Notes under the pieces: model-generated
The model's input: the letters and a program-made list of their open reading frames with translations, nothing else
Told to the model about the DNA's origin: nothing
Databases searched by the model: none
NCBI GenBank assembly: GCA_016930185.1
Contig: JAFGHK010000008.1
Span: 1-53,345 of the forward strand
Length of the DNA: 53,345 nt
Direction: 5' to 3'
Origin: Dehalococcoidales bacterium
GTDB lineage: Bacteria > Chloroflexota > Dehalococcoidia > Dehalococcoidales > RBG-16-60-22
Position numbers and translations under genes: made by a program
Shown here: piece after piece, positions 25,261 through 33,747 of the stretch
How positions within the stretch are numbered: position 1 is the stretch's first letter
Layout: every line of letters starts with the position of its first letter

Positions 25261-27423
25261 TTAGATAAACAACGGGCACATGACGAGGGTGATGGTGGCG
25301 AGGAGCTTGACCAGCACGTGGAGGGAGGGCCCGGCGGTGTCTTTAAGCGGGTCGCCGACGGTATCGCCGACGACAGCCGCGGCATGAGTATCGGTCTTCT
25401 TACCGATTACATTACCCTTATCGTCCTTAAGCTGGCCGTCCTCAATCATCTTCTTGGCGTTATCCCAGGCGCCGCCGCCATTGTTCATGAACGACGCCAT
25501 CATGATACCGCCGATAGTGCCAACCATCAGCACCGCGGCGACTACCATCGCGGCATCATAGTCCAGCGGAAGATATTTGAATACAACCCCAATGACAATT
25601 GGACTTAATACCACCAACAGTCCGGGTGCAATCATTTCCCGGAGACCGGCGCGGGTGGTGATATCCACAGCCCTTCCGTAATCGGGCTTGTGGGGATTAT
25701 CCGGGTCTTTAGGATTCAGAATTTCCGGGTCTTCCCGGAACTGCCGGCGGACCTCCTCGATGATTTTCGAGGCAGTCTTGCCGACTGCTTTGATAGCCCA
25801 GGAGCTGAAAAGATAGACAATCATCACCGCCAGCAAAGCGCCGACGAATACCTCGATTTGAGCTATGTTTACCAAGTTATACTGGCCTTCAGTGCCGAAC
25901 TTGATAAGCGAAACCCTGTCGAGGTAAGCCTGGAAGAGCAGGAAAGCCGCCAGACCGGCGGAAACCATGGCGTAGCCCTTGGTCAGCGCCTTGGTGGTAT
26001 TGCCCACGGCATCCAGACGGTCGGTGATTTTACGCACTTCAGGTCCGGCTCCCGCCATCTCGTTGATGCCGTTAGCGTTATCCGTAATCGGGCCGAAGGT
26101 GTCCATGGACAGCACGTAGGGGCAGGTCATCAGCATGCCCATCGTAGCCACGGCAGTGCCGAAAGCGCCGGCGCCAAGCACGCCGCTCTGGTCGCCCATC
26201 CAGTAAGCCACCAGCAGCGCCACACCGATTATAAGCGCCGTGGCAAAGGTCGTTGACATGCCCACGGACATGCCCATGATTATATTCGTCGCAGGGCCTG
26301 TCTTGGACGCCTCGGCAATCTCCTTGACGGGTCGATAGCGCGACTCCGTATAGTACTGGGTAACAAAAACAATCACGACGCTGGCAGCGATGCCGACCAT
26401 GCCGGCCCCGAAAAGCCACCAGTTATCCAGCATGTAATAGACCGTTACTGCCAGACCGACTGCCGAAAGCGCAATGGCGACAAAGTAACCGCGGTTGAGG
26501 GCATCCATGGCGTTCTCATTCTCTTTAGCCCTGACAACGAGCAGTCCGACAATACTGGCAATCATACCGAAGCCGCGGACGCAAAGCGGGAACAAGACCC
26601 AGGCGACGTTTCCCGTAGCCAGATACGCAAAGATGCCGAGAATCATCGCGCCGATGTTCTCCGCGGCGGTTGACTCGAAAAGGTCAGCGCCACGTCCGGC
26701 GCAGTCGCCGACATTATCACCTACGAGGTCGGCAATAACGGCGGGGTTACGCGGGTCGTCCTCCGGGATGCCGGACTCGACCTTACCTACGAGGTCGGCG
26801 CCGACATCGGCGGCTTTAGTATAGATACCGCCGCCCAGCTGGGCAAACAGGGCGACGAAGCTGGCGCCGAAGCCAAAACCTACGATAAGGTGCGGGGCAA
26901 TATGGGGGTTATCCTGGCCGCCGTAAGCGAAAAAGATAACGGTTACACCGATGAGGCTTAGCGCAGTGATTAAAAAGCCTGAAACCGCGCCACCGCGCAG
27001 GGCAACATTAACGGCTTCTTTAAGACTTTTCTGGGCGGCGGCGGCACAGCGGACATTCGATTTCACAGCGATGTACATGCCGATGAAACCCGCCAGGCCG
27101 GAACAGAACGCGCCTACCAGAAAGGCTATCGCCGTACGCAGGCCTACATTCAGGTCACTGTAGCCGAACTGGTCTACGCCGGTATGTCCCAGAGCGCCTA
27201 CCAGAACACCGATGATAATTGCGATTCCAAGCGAATAAATGGCTATGGTAGTGTACTGGCGTTTCAGGAATGCCCAGGCCCCCTGGAAAATAATATCTCC
27301 GATTTCCTTCATCTTGGGAGTACCAGTGGGCCGCTTCATGACGTTCCTGATGAGGAAAATCGCGAATATGACCGTGATTACACACGCCACCGGGACTATC
27401 CAAAAAATACCTGGTAAAGACAT
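25261..27423 (-). CDS. hppA: Membrane-bound proton-translocating pyrophosphatase, K+-independent type
   Basis: 720 residues with about 16 membrane helices. Pyrophosphate-binding signatures are intact: DVGADLVGKVESGIPEDDPRNPAVIADLVGDNVGDCAGRGADLFES-type region (split here by description only), plus TDTHAAAVVGDTVGDPLKDT near the C-terminus. The segment GNTTKALTKG near residue 477 has lysine where potassium-dependent enzymes have alanine, which marks the K+-independent H+-pumping subfamily. It couples hydrolysis of pyrophosphate to proton export. Pyrophosphate from the acyl-CoA ligase and tRNA synthetases could feed it. ATG 27423 has a GAAAGGGGG site; the end is followed by a strong terminator. 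Confidence 0.97.
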   Translation of the reverse strand: MSLPGIFWIVPVACVITVIFAIFLIRNVMKRPTGTPKMKEIGDIIFQGAWAFLKRQYTTIAIYSLGIAIIIGVLVGALGHTGVDQFGYSDLNVGLRTAIAFLVGAFCSGLAGFIGMYIAVKSNVRCAAAAQKSLKEAVNVALRGGAVSGFLITALSLIGVTVIFFAYGGQDNPHIAPHLIVGFGFGASFVALFAQLGGGIYTKAADVGADLVGKVESGIPEDDPRNPAVIADLVGDNVGDCAGRGADLFESTAAENIGAMILGIFAYLATGNVAWVLFPLCVRGFGMIASIVGLLVVRAKENENAMDALNRGYFVAIALSAVGLAVTVYYMLDNWWLFGAGMVGIAASVVIVFVTQYYTESRYRPVKEIAEASKTGPATNIIMGMSVGMSTTFATALIIGVALLVAYWMGDQSGVLGAGAFGTAVATMGMLMTCPYVLSMDTFGPITDNANGINEMAGAGPEVRKITDRLDAVGNTTKALTKGYAMVSAGLAAFLLFQAYLDRVSLIKFGTEGQYNLVNIAQIEVFVGALLAVMIVYLFSSWAIKAVGKTASKIIEEVRRQFREDPEILNPKDPDNPHKPDYGRAVDITTRAGLREMIAPGLLVVLSPIVIGVVFKYLPLDYDAAMVVAAVLMVGTIGGIMMASFMNNGGGAWDNAKKMIEDGQLKDDKGNVIGKKTDTHAAAVVGDTVGDPLKDTAGPSLHVLVKLLATITLVMCPLFI

Positions 27424-27519
27424 TTTCCCCCTTTCTCTGTAAGCAGGTACAGATGCATATATTTCCGGGTGTTTCCCCCCAAATCTACCCGGCTAGTTTG
27501 GATACTTTATAATACAAAA

Positions 27520-27545
27520 GAGCAGGAGATACCAACCCCCTGCTC
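27520..27545 (-). terminator. Probable terminator after the PPOX-fold gene
   Basis: A 7-bp stem GAGCAGG/CCTGCTC with a 12-base loop is followed on the minus strand by TTTTGTATT. It lies about 95 bases past the PPOX-family stop and before hppA, separating the two transcripts; the promoter for hppA must lie at or just after it. Confidence 0.6.
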
Positions 27546-27638
27546 AATTTCATGCTACTATTGCCAAGAACATGGTTATCCATGATTATAATATGATTTT
27601 ATCTTGTTGTCTATTCCTTTTTTAGATGCCAGTCGTTA

Positions 27639-28067
27639 CTAACCGAACTTTATCCTCGGCAGGTCGGCCTCTTTCATGGTGTCGGCCATCGTCCAGAAAT
27701 AGGCTTCGCCGGTGTAAACCTGATAGATGGCCAGCAGGGGATTATCCGGCGTGGTAATGCCGAAGTTCTTGACGAAAGGTCTTTCCTCGAGGCACCTGGC
27801 CCTTATTTTTGCATCGGTGACGGGTCTGGTCTTGCCGGAAACGCGCATTACCTTGCTGAAATCCTTAGCCTGGAAGTAGATTTCTACCTTTGGATTTGCA
27901 TCAAGCTGCTTACTCACGGCCTTGACCGACTGCATCTGCAGATAAAAGCCGGTCTCGTCAGCGTACCACATGCCCATAGCCCTGACCCTCGGCTGGTCAC
28001 CCTCGGCGGTAGCCAGATAGCAGGTCTTGTTGTCGTTAGCGAATTTGATACAGTCTTTAAAGTCCAT
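27639..28067 (-). CDS. Pyridoxamine 5'-phosphate oxidase-family (flavin split-barrel) protein
   Basis: 142 residues with the family's opening CIKFANDNKTCYLATAEGDQPRVRAMGMWYADE and the strand pattern FYLQMQSVKAVSKQLDANPKVEIYF. This is the split-barrel fold that binds FMN or F420; members include small flavin reductases and general stress proteins, and only some are pyridoxamine oxidases. The FMN-contacting RVRAMG segment is present. A clear AGGAGA site precedes ATG 28067, and the gene lies 24 bases after an acyl-CoA ligase gene, so the two are probably co-transcribed. Substrate not predictable. Confidence 0.82.
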   Translation of the reverse strand: MDFKDCIKFANDNKTCYLATAEGDQPRVRAMGMWYADETGFYLQMQSVKAVSKQLDANPKVEIYFQAKDFSKVMRVSGKTRPVTDAKIRARCLEERPFVKNFGITTPDNPLLAIYQVYTGEAYFWTMADTMKEADLPRIKFG

Positions 28068-28091
28068 TTTTTCTCCTATTAGTACACGATT

Positions 28092-29666
28092 TTATTTTTT
28101 GGGGTTCCATCTCACGTCTTTATAGCGGTCTCTTATCTTGGGCTTTTCTATTTTGCCGGTGGGATTGCGCGGCACATCGCCGAAGAGGATGAGCCTGGGC
28201 CAGGCGTACTTGGGAAGCTTCGGCTCAAAATAAGCCCTAACTTGCTGCTCGGTCAGCTCAATACCCTCTTTAGGCTGGACGATGGCGGCAACAACCTCAC
28301 CGTACCTTTCGTCAGCTACACCGATAATCGCCACGTCCTTGACTTCCGGCTGGCCGATGAGCACCGATTCGAGGTCGACGGGATAGATGTTCTCGCCGCC
28401 GCTGATGATAAGGTCTTTCTTGCGGTCGATATAAGATATGAACCCCTCCTCGTCCTGCTTGACGAGGTCGCCTGTGTAGAGCCAGCCGTCTTTCAGCGTT
28501 TCGGCTGTCTTTTCCGGGTTTTTATAATAGCACTTCATTACATTGGCGCCGCTGATTATCATTTCGCCTACCGTGCCTGGAGGAACATCATTGCCTTTTT
28601 CGTCAACCACGCGGGCATCAAGGTTAAGCCTAGGATAGCCGAAGGAGCCGAGTTTATGCAGGTTTTCCAGTCCCAGGTGCATGCAGGGTCCCGAGGATTC
28701 GGTAAGACCGTAGTTTTCCTCGTACTGGATATCAGGGAAGAACTTGAGGAAACGCCTGACCAGCACCGGCGGGATAGGCTGGGCGCCGGAGTGGACCAGC
28801 CGCAGCGCACTTACATCGTAGTCGGACAGCTTGAGGTCGCCTCTATCAAGGGCGGTAACGATATCCTGCAACCACGGAACCAGCAGCATACTGATAGTGA
28901 CTTTTTCTTTACTGTATAATTCAAGAATCAGCTTGGCGGTTACTCTCTCGCCGCCGGTTGTCATGACGGCCCTGCCACCCCCCATGAGACTGCCGAACCA
29001 GTGCATCTTGCCGCCGGTATGGTAGAGGGGCTGGATGAGCAGGAAGCAGTCTTTGCGGTTTTCCCGGTGGGAGAAGTTTTCGTTCACGGCCGTGTGCTCA
29101 AGGCTGCTGTGGCATAAAAGGGTGGCCTTGGGGTCGCCGGTGGTGCCGGAGGTGAAGTATAAACCAGCTTCATCCTCGCCGGTCAATTGAATACCGGGAG
29201 CAAGCGGAGAAGCCTTAGCCAGCGCGTCCTCGAAAGGCTCCATGCCCTGCGGAAGATTATCACCGACGTATAAATATTGCTTGATAGTCTTAAGGTCTCC
29301 ACGGATTTCAGCAACTCTCTCCGAGAAACTCTCGTCGAGAACCATAATTTTCGGTTCTGCGATATCAATACAGTATTTAATCTGCCGGGCGATGAACCGG
29401 AAGTTCAGCGGCGCGGCAATAGCACCGGCTTTAAGGATGCCGAAATAGGCTTCCAGCCAGTTGAGCGAATTCATCATCAGGTGAACAACCACATCGCCCT
29501 TTTTAATACCGCGGTCGATAAGCGCGTTAGCGACGCGGTTAGCCCTTTCATCGAACTGTTTCCAGGTGAGTTCCTTTCTAAAGCCCGTACTGGGTGTGAT
29601 TTCTACAAGAGCGATAGAGTCGGGAGTCAGCCTGGCATTCCTGGCGAGTATCTCTGTGATGGTCAT
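28092..29666 (-). CDS. Acyl-CoA synthetase (AMP-forming, fatty-acid-CoA ligase type)
   Basis: 524-residue member of the ANL adenylating superfamily. Core motifs are YFTSGTTGDPKATLL (about 175-190, P-loop), YGLTES, GWLYTGDLVKQDEEGFISYIDRKKDLIISGGENIYP (hinge region) and the C-terminal catalytic lysine in RNPTGKIEKPK. It activates a carboxylic acid with ATP and CoA, releasing AMP and pyrophosphate. Chain length or aromatic specificity cannot be read. It fits functionally with the acyl-CoA dehydrogenases at the window start and with EtfAB. ATG 29666 follows an AAAGGAG site. Confidence 0.93.
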   Translation of the reverse strand: MTITEILARNARLTPDSIALVEITPSTGFRKELTWKQFDERANRVANALIDRGIKKGDVVVHLMMNSLNWLEAYFGILKAGAIAAPLNFRFIARQIKYCIDIAEPKIMVLDESFSERVAEIRGDLKTIKQYLYVGDNLPQGMEPFEDALAKASPLAPGIQLTGEDEAGLYFTSGTTGDPKATLLCHSSLEHTAVNENFSHRENRKDCFLLIQPLYHTGGKMHWFGSLMGGGRAVMTTGGERVTAKLILELYSKEKVTISMLLVPWLQDIVTALDRGDLKLSDYDVSALRLVHSGAQPIPPVLVRRFLKFFPDIQYEENYGLTESSGPCMHLGLENLHKLGSFGYPRLNLDARVVDEKGNDVPPGTVGEMIISGANVMKCYYKNPEKTAETLKDGWLYTGDLVKQDEEGFISYIDRKKDLIISGGENIYPVDLESVLIGQPEVKDVAIIGVADERYGEVVAAIVQPKEGIELTEQQVRAYFEPKLPKYAWPRLILFGDVPRNPTGKIEKPKIRDRYKDVRWNPKK

Positions 29667-29846
29667 CGTCCGGCTCCTTTAAATCTAATTTGAAATATGA
29701 TATCCGGAGAGAAAAAGGCGCACCTGCGGTGAGTTAAAGCAAAGGAATAATTACTTATTGATTCAATCATCGAGCTGCTGTTTGAAAGCGAGACGAACAC
29801 CATTGATTATAGTCTGTTTAATCGTAAAATGTCAATTCGGTTAGCT

Positions 29847-29875
29847 TTGAGAGGTCTCTAATGCTGTGCTATAAT
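29847..29875 (+). promoter_or_regulatory. Sigma70 promoter with extended -10 for prfA-prmC
   Basis: TTGAGA (29847-29852) is followed after 17 bases by TATAAT (29870-29875), preceded by TGC to form an extended -10. Transcription would start near 29882, giving a leader of about 16 bases with a GAGGAT ribosome binding site. Confidence 0.75.
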
Positions 29876-29897
29876 TTTATAGAGGATAATACCAAAA

Positions 29898-30968
29898 ATG
29901 ATAGACCAACTCGATAAAATAGAAAAGCGCTACCGGGAAATCGACAGGAAGCTGTCACAGCCCGAAGTAGCCACCGATATCAACCAGGTACAGGCGCTAT
30001 CTCAAGAACGGGCCAAGCTTGAGGATGTCGTCCTTAAATACCGCCGATATAAAAAGGTCGTTAAAGAGCTTGACGACGTAAAGTCGATGAGCACCGGCGG
30101 AAACGACGAGGAAATGAGTTCTCTTATCAAGCAGGAGGACGCCGCTTTACAGGAAGAGCTGGACAAACTGACCGAAGAACTGCGTTTGGCTTTACTGCCC
30201 AAAGACCCCAACGACGAGAAGGATATCATCATGGAAATCAGGGCAGGCACGGGAGGCAACGAGGCGGCACTGTTTGCCGCCGACCTTTACCGCATGTACA
30301 GTCGCTACGCCCAAGGCCAGGGCTGGAAAACCGATATCATGAGCACCAGCGAAAGCGGGATAGGGGGCTTTAAGGAAATCATCTTCGAAGTGAGAGGCAA
30401 AAACGCGTACAGTCGGTTGAAATACGAAAGCGGCGTGCACCGGGTGCAGCGCGTGCCGGTTACCGAAGCATCCGGCAGAATTCATACCTCTACGGCTACG
30501 GTGGCCGTCCTGCCCAAGGCGGAAGAGGTGGATATAGACATCAACCCCGACGACCTGAAAATAGACGTTTTTCACAGCGGCGGGGCGGGGGGCCAGAACG
30601 TCAATAAGGTTGCCACGGCGATACGCGTCACGCACATGCCCACTGGTATGGTCGTCGTTTGCCAGGACGAGCGCTCCCAGCTGCAGAATAAAGTCAAGGC
30701 TCTGTCGGTTTTAAGAACGCGCCTGCTGGACATTGAGAGGAGCAAGCAGGAGGAAGAAATCACTTCCAAGCGCCGCTCGCAGGTAGGCACCGGGGAGCGC
30801 GCCGAAAAGATAAGGACATACAACTATCCGCAGGACCGAATATCCGACCACCGCGTCAATATCAACCTGCATAATCTGCCGCGCTTCATGGAAGGCGAAA
30901 TCGACGAGCTTGTAGACGCACTGGCAAGAGCCGAACACGAAAGACTGCTCGAGGAACAGAAGGGTTGA
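29898..30968 (+). CDS. prfA: Peptide chain release factor 1
   Basis: 356 residues, standard RF1 length. The GGQ motif (231-233) sits in HSGGAGGQNVNK, and the stop-codon recognition tripeptide is PVT (187-189) in RVPVTEASGRIHTS, which distinguishes RF1 from RF2. It releases the finished protein at UAA and UAG codons. The 3' end overlaps the TTG start of prmC, whose product methylates the GGQ glutamine, so the enzyme and its substrate are translationally coupled. Confidence 0.97.
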   Translation: MIDQLDKIEKRYREIDRKLSQPEVATDINQVQALSQERAKLEDVVLKYRRYKKVVKELDDVKSMSTGGNDEEMSSLIKQEDAALQEELDKLTEELRLALLPKDPNDEKDIIMEIRAGTGGNEAALFAADLYRMYSRYAQGQGWKTDIMSTSESGIGGFKEIIFEVRGKNAYSRLKYESGVHRVQRVPVTEASGRIHTSTATVAVLPKAEEVDIDINPDDLKIDVFHSGGAGGQNVNKVATAIRVTHMPTGMVVVCQDERSQLQNKVKALSVLRTRLLDIERSKQEEEITSKRRSQVGTGERAEKIRTYNYPQDRISDHRVNINLHNLPRFMEGEIDELVDALARAEHERLLEEQKG

Positions 30969-31810
30969 ATATCAAACAGGCGCTGTTTCGAGCCAAGATG
31001 CTCCTCGCAGGAAATAATATCGAAGATGCTTCAATCGAAAGCGAAGTCCTTTTGGGGTATGTACTGGGAATAGACCGCGCCCGCCTGTTAGCTTCTCTCG
31101 ATGCCGATATAAGTCCTGAACAGAGACAAAATTTCATGAAACTCGTTGCAAGGAGGTCAAAGGGCGAACCAACGGCTTATATCACGGGACACCGCGAGTT
31201 CTACGGACTTGATTTTAACGTCAACCCCCAAGTTTTGATACCACGCCCCGAGACCGAACTGCTGGTGGATAGAGCTATCAGCCTGTGCCGCGAATATAAG
31301 TACAACAAGATAGCCGATATAGGGACGGGCTGCGGGGCGATTGCCGTAAGCCTGGCAGTTACTATGCCTGGCATACATATTTACGCTACCGATATATCCG
31401 ATGGAGTTTTGAGGGTAGCCGGGCAAAACGCTGCAAAACACGGCGCAGAAGATAGAATTAAGTTTTTAAAGGGCGAGCTGCTGGAGCCTCTCCAGGAGCC
31501 TGTAGATTTGATAATAGCCAATCTGCCGTACGTAAGGCAAAGGGAAATACCTGCAAAAGGGCCTTTGAGCTATGAACCTGCAAGCGCTCTGAACGGTGGT
31601 GAAGAGGGGCTGGATAAGATAGGGGGGTTATGCCGTGGGGTGGGGAGCAAGCTTAATAGCAACGGGAGCCTGCTACTGGAAATAGGGCAGGGCCAGGGAG
31701 AGGCGGTAAAGGTTATTTTACATAAATATTTTCCTCTGGCAGATATTGAAATTGAAAAAGACCTTGCCGGCATCGAACGCATGGTCGTTCTACGTTTGAC
31801 ACAGTACTGA
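30965..31810 (+). CDS. prmC: Release factor glutamine methyltransferase
   Basis: 281 residues. It has an N-terminal helical substrate domain, RPETE (94-98), the SAM loop DIGTGCGAIAV (118-128) and the catalytic NLPY (186-189). It methylates the glutamine of the GGQ loop of release factors, raising termination efficiency. Start is TTG 30965, whose TTGA overlaps the prfA stop by 4 bases; AAGGG sits directly upstream. The end is followed by a 56-base gap before etfB. Confidence 0.95.
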   Translation: MNIKQALFRAKMLLAGNNIEDASIESEVLLGYVLGIDRARLLASLDADISPEQRQNFMKLVARRSKGEPTAYITGHREFYGLDFNVNPQVLIPRPETELLVDRAISLCREYKYNKIADIGTGCGAIAVSLAVTMPGIHIYATDISDGVLRVAGQNAAKHGAEDRIKFLKGELLEPLQEPVDLIIANLPYVRQREIPAKGPLSYEPASALNGGEEGLDKIGGLCRGVGSKLNSNGSLLLEIGQGQGEAVKVILHKYFPLADIEIEKDLAGIERMVVLRLTQY

Positions 31811-31866
31811 ATTCAATGATAAATTAAGTCTGAATCCCAGAGCATTTTAAGCAAAGGACTATGCCA

Positions 31867-32652
31867 ATGAATATAATCGTGTGCGTAAAACAGGTCATCG
31901 ACCCGGAGGCTCCGCCAGCCAGCTTTAAGATAGATACGGAGCATAATAAAGCGGATATGCACGGCGCGCCGCCGGTTATCGACCCTTACGGAGAGTACGC
32001 CGTCGAGGCGGCTTTACGCCTCAAGGAAGCTAATGGTGGAACGATTACAATAATGGTAATGGGTGTAAACCTGCTGCGAGAGGTCGTTAAGAAACCCCTA
32101 GCCATGGGCGCCGACGAGCTTATTCTACTTGAGGACGAGGCATTTACTAAAGGCGATGGGTGGTCGACAGCCCAAGCACTCGCCCTGGCGATTAAAAAGA
32201 AGGGGGATTACGACCTCATTTTGTGCGGCCGGGAGGCATCCGATACCAACGCAGGGCAGACAGGCCTTGCCATTGCTGAAATCCTCGGACTGTCCTGTAT
32301 CAACCTGGCGCGCAAGATTGAAGTCGCTGATAGTACACTTAAAGTAGAGAGAGTTAATTTATCCGGATATGACGTTATCGAATCAAGCCTGCCAGCGGTT
32401 ATAACTATAAGCAATGAAGTCGGCGAGCCGCGCTATCCTACGATTAAAGGGATTATGGCGGCTAAGAAAATTGAGCCGGTTATCTGGAAGCCTAACGATA
32501 TAGGGCTTGATGCACATGCCAGTGTCAAGACGAAACTACACAGGCTCTTCCAGCCGGTCCACGAAGGCAAATGCGAATTTGCCGAAGGAGATACAGAGGA
32601 GGAAATGGCTGTAAACCTGGCAAACAAACTTAGAGAGTCGAAGACAATATAG
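31867..32652 (+). CDS. etfB: Electron transfer flavoprotein beta subunit
   Basis: 261 residues from ATG 31867, which is better placed than ATG 31861 relative to the AAAGGA site. The N-terminus MNIIVCVKQVIDP is typical, and the nucleotide-binding loop CGREASDTNAGQTGLAIAE and the late VINLPAVITISNE-like region (ESSLPAVITISNEVGEPRYP) are intact. With EtfA it forms a heterodimer that binds FAD and AMP or a second FAD and takes electrons from acyl-CoA dehydrogenases. Whether this is a bifurcating ETF cannot be settled by eye. Confidence 0.95.
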   Translation: MNIIVCVKQVIDPEAPPASFKIDTEHNKADMHGAPPVIDPYGEYAVEAALRLKEANGGTITIMVMGVNLLREVVKKPLAMGADELILLEDEAFTKGDGWSTAQALALAIKKKGDYDLILCGREASDTNAGQTGLAIAEILGLSCINLARKIEVADSTLKVERVNLSGYDVIESSLPAVITISNEVGEPRYPTIKGIMAAKKIEPVIWKPNDIGLDAHASVKTKLHRLFQPVHEGKCEFAEGDTEEEMAVNLANKLRESKTI

Positions 32653-32669
32653 AGTATTTGAGGTGACTG

Positions 32670-33671
32670 ATGATGTCAGATAATACAGGCGTAGCTGTTT
32701 ACTGTGAAATAAAAGATGATAAAATCATGCCCATCGCCGCCGAAGGCCTGGGTGTCGGGAGGAAGCTGGCGGACAGTCTCGGGCAGGAACTTGCGGCCGT
32801 CATACTGGGCAGCGGGGTGGGGACTTACGCTCAACAGGCTATTGAGTATGGGGCAGATAAGGTGTACGTTGTCGATGATGCGCAGGTTAAGGAATATCAG
32901 CCTGATGTTTACGTAAGCGTTCTGGAGAATGCGGCTAAAAAGATTAAGCCTCAAATAGTAATTATGGGGCAGACCGACGCCGGGCGCGAGATTGCCCCCA
33001 GGATGGCTTACCGTTTGGAAACAGCAGCTATATTAGACTGTGTTGACCTCGATATCGATTCTGATACAAAAAGATTGCTGCAGACCAAGCCTGTGTACGG
33101 GGGCAATGCCCAGGCGGTCTTTGTCAACGAGACCGACCCCCAGATAGCAACCATACGCACCAAGGCCATGGAAGCCCTTGAACCGGACGCCTCCCGCAAA
33201 GGGGAGGTGGTGAATATACCGGCGGAAATCGATGCTGCTGCTTTAAAAACTAAGATAGTGCAGAGAGTAGCGGAGGAAGTAGCCGGCATTAAAATAGAAG
33301 ACGCGTCGATAGTCGTTTCCGGAGGCAGGGGCATCGGCAGCGTGGAAGGATTCAAGCAGCTTGAAGAGCTGGCAACACTGATGAAAGGCGCCTTAGGCGC
33401 CAGCAGGCCCCCCTGCGATAACAACTGGATACCTGAAACGGCACAGGTTGGACTGACGGGTAAAATCATCGCGCCGGATGTCTATATTGCTGTGGCGATA
33501 TCAGGCTCCAGCCAGCACATGAGCGGCTGTTCCGGCGCCAAGACGATTGTGGCGATTAACAAGGACAAGGAAGCCAATATCTTCCGCTACGCGAGGTACG
33601 GGGTGGTGGGGGACTGGAAAAAGGTGCTGCCGGCGTTTACCGAGAAGCTTAAGGAACTGATGGCTTCTTAA
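32670..33671 (+). CDS. etfA: Electron transfer flavoprotein alpha subunit
   Basis: 333 residues. The C-terminal FAD domain is complete: VVSGGRGIGSVEGFKQLEELA, GASRPPCDNNWIPETAQVGLTG, PDVYIAVAISGSSQHMSGC and ANIFRYARYGVVGDWKKVLP. It pairs with EtfB encoded 17 bases upstream and carries the FAD that passes electrons onward. GAGGTGA precedes the start; ATG 32670 and ATG 32673 are both possible. A strong terminator follows. Confidence 0.96.
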   Translation: MMSDNTGVAVYCEIKDDKIMPIAAEGLGVGRKLADSLGQELAAVILGSGVGTYAQQAIEYGADKVYVVDDAQVKEYQPDVYVSVLENAAKKIKPQIVIMGQTDAGREIAPRMAYRLETAAILDCVDLDIDSDTKRLLQTKPVYGGNAQAVFVNETDPQIATIRTKAMEALEPDASRKGEVVNIPAEIDAAALKTKIVQRVAEEVAGIKIEDASIVVSGGRGIGSVEGFKQLEELATLMKGALGASRPPCDNNWIPETAQVGLTGKIIAPDVYIAVAISGSSQHMSGCSGAKTIVAINKDKEANIFRYARYGVVGDWKKVLPAFTEKLKELMAS

Positions 33672-33694
33672 ATTATTCTCACTTACCAAAAATT

Positions 33695-33724
33695 AATGAC
33701 GCCCTGGAAAACCGGGGCGTCATT
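33695..33724. terminator. Bidirectional terminator between etfA and the EF-G-2 gene
   Basis: AATGACGCCC pairs perfectly with GGGCGTCATT and the stem continues inward (one G-T pair, two G-C pairs) to an AAAA loop. GTTTTATT follows on the plus strand and TTAATTTTT on the minus strand, so it can end both converging transcripts. Confidence 0.85.
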
Positions 33725-33747
33725 GTTTTATTAAGCTAAATATAAGG

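Noticed and set aside
27593-27602. AT-rich TATAAT-like sequence as a promoter for the PPOX-fold gene
   Set aside because: It lies downstream of that gene on its strand and cannot drive it; no -35 partner found.
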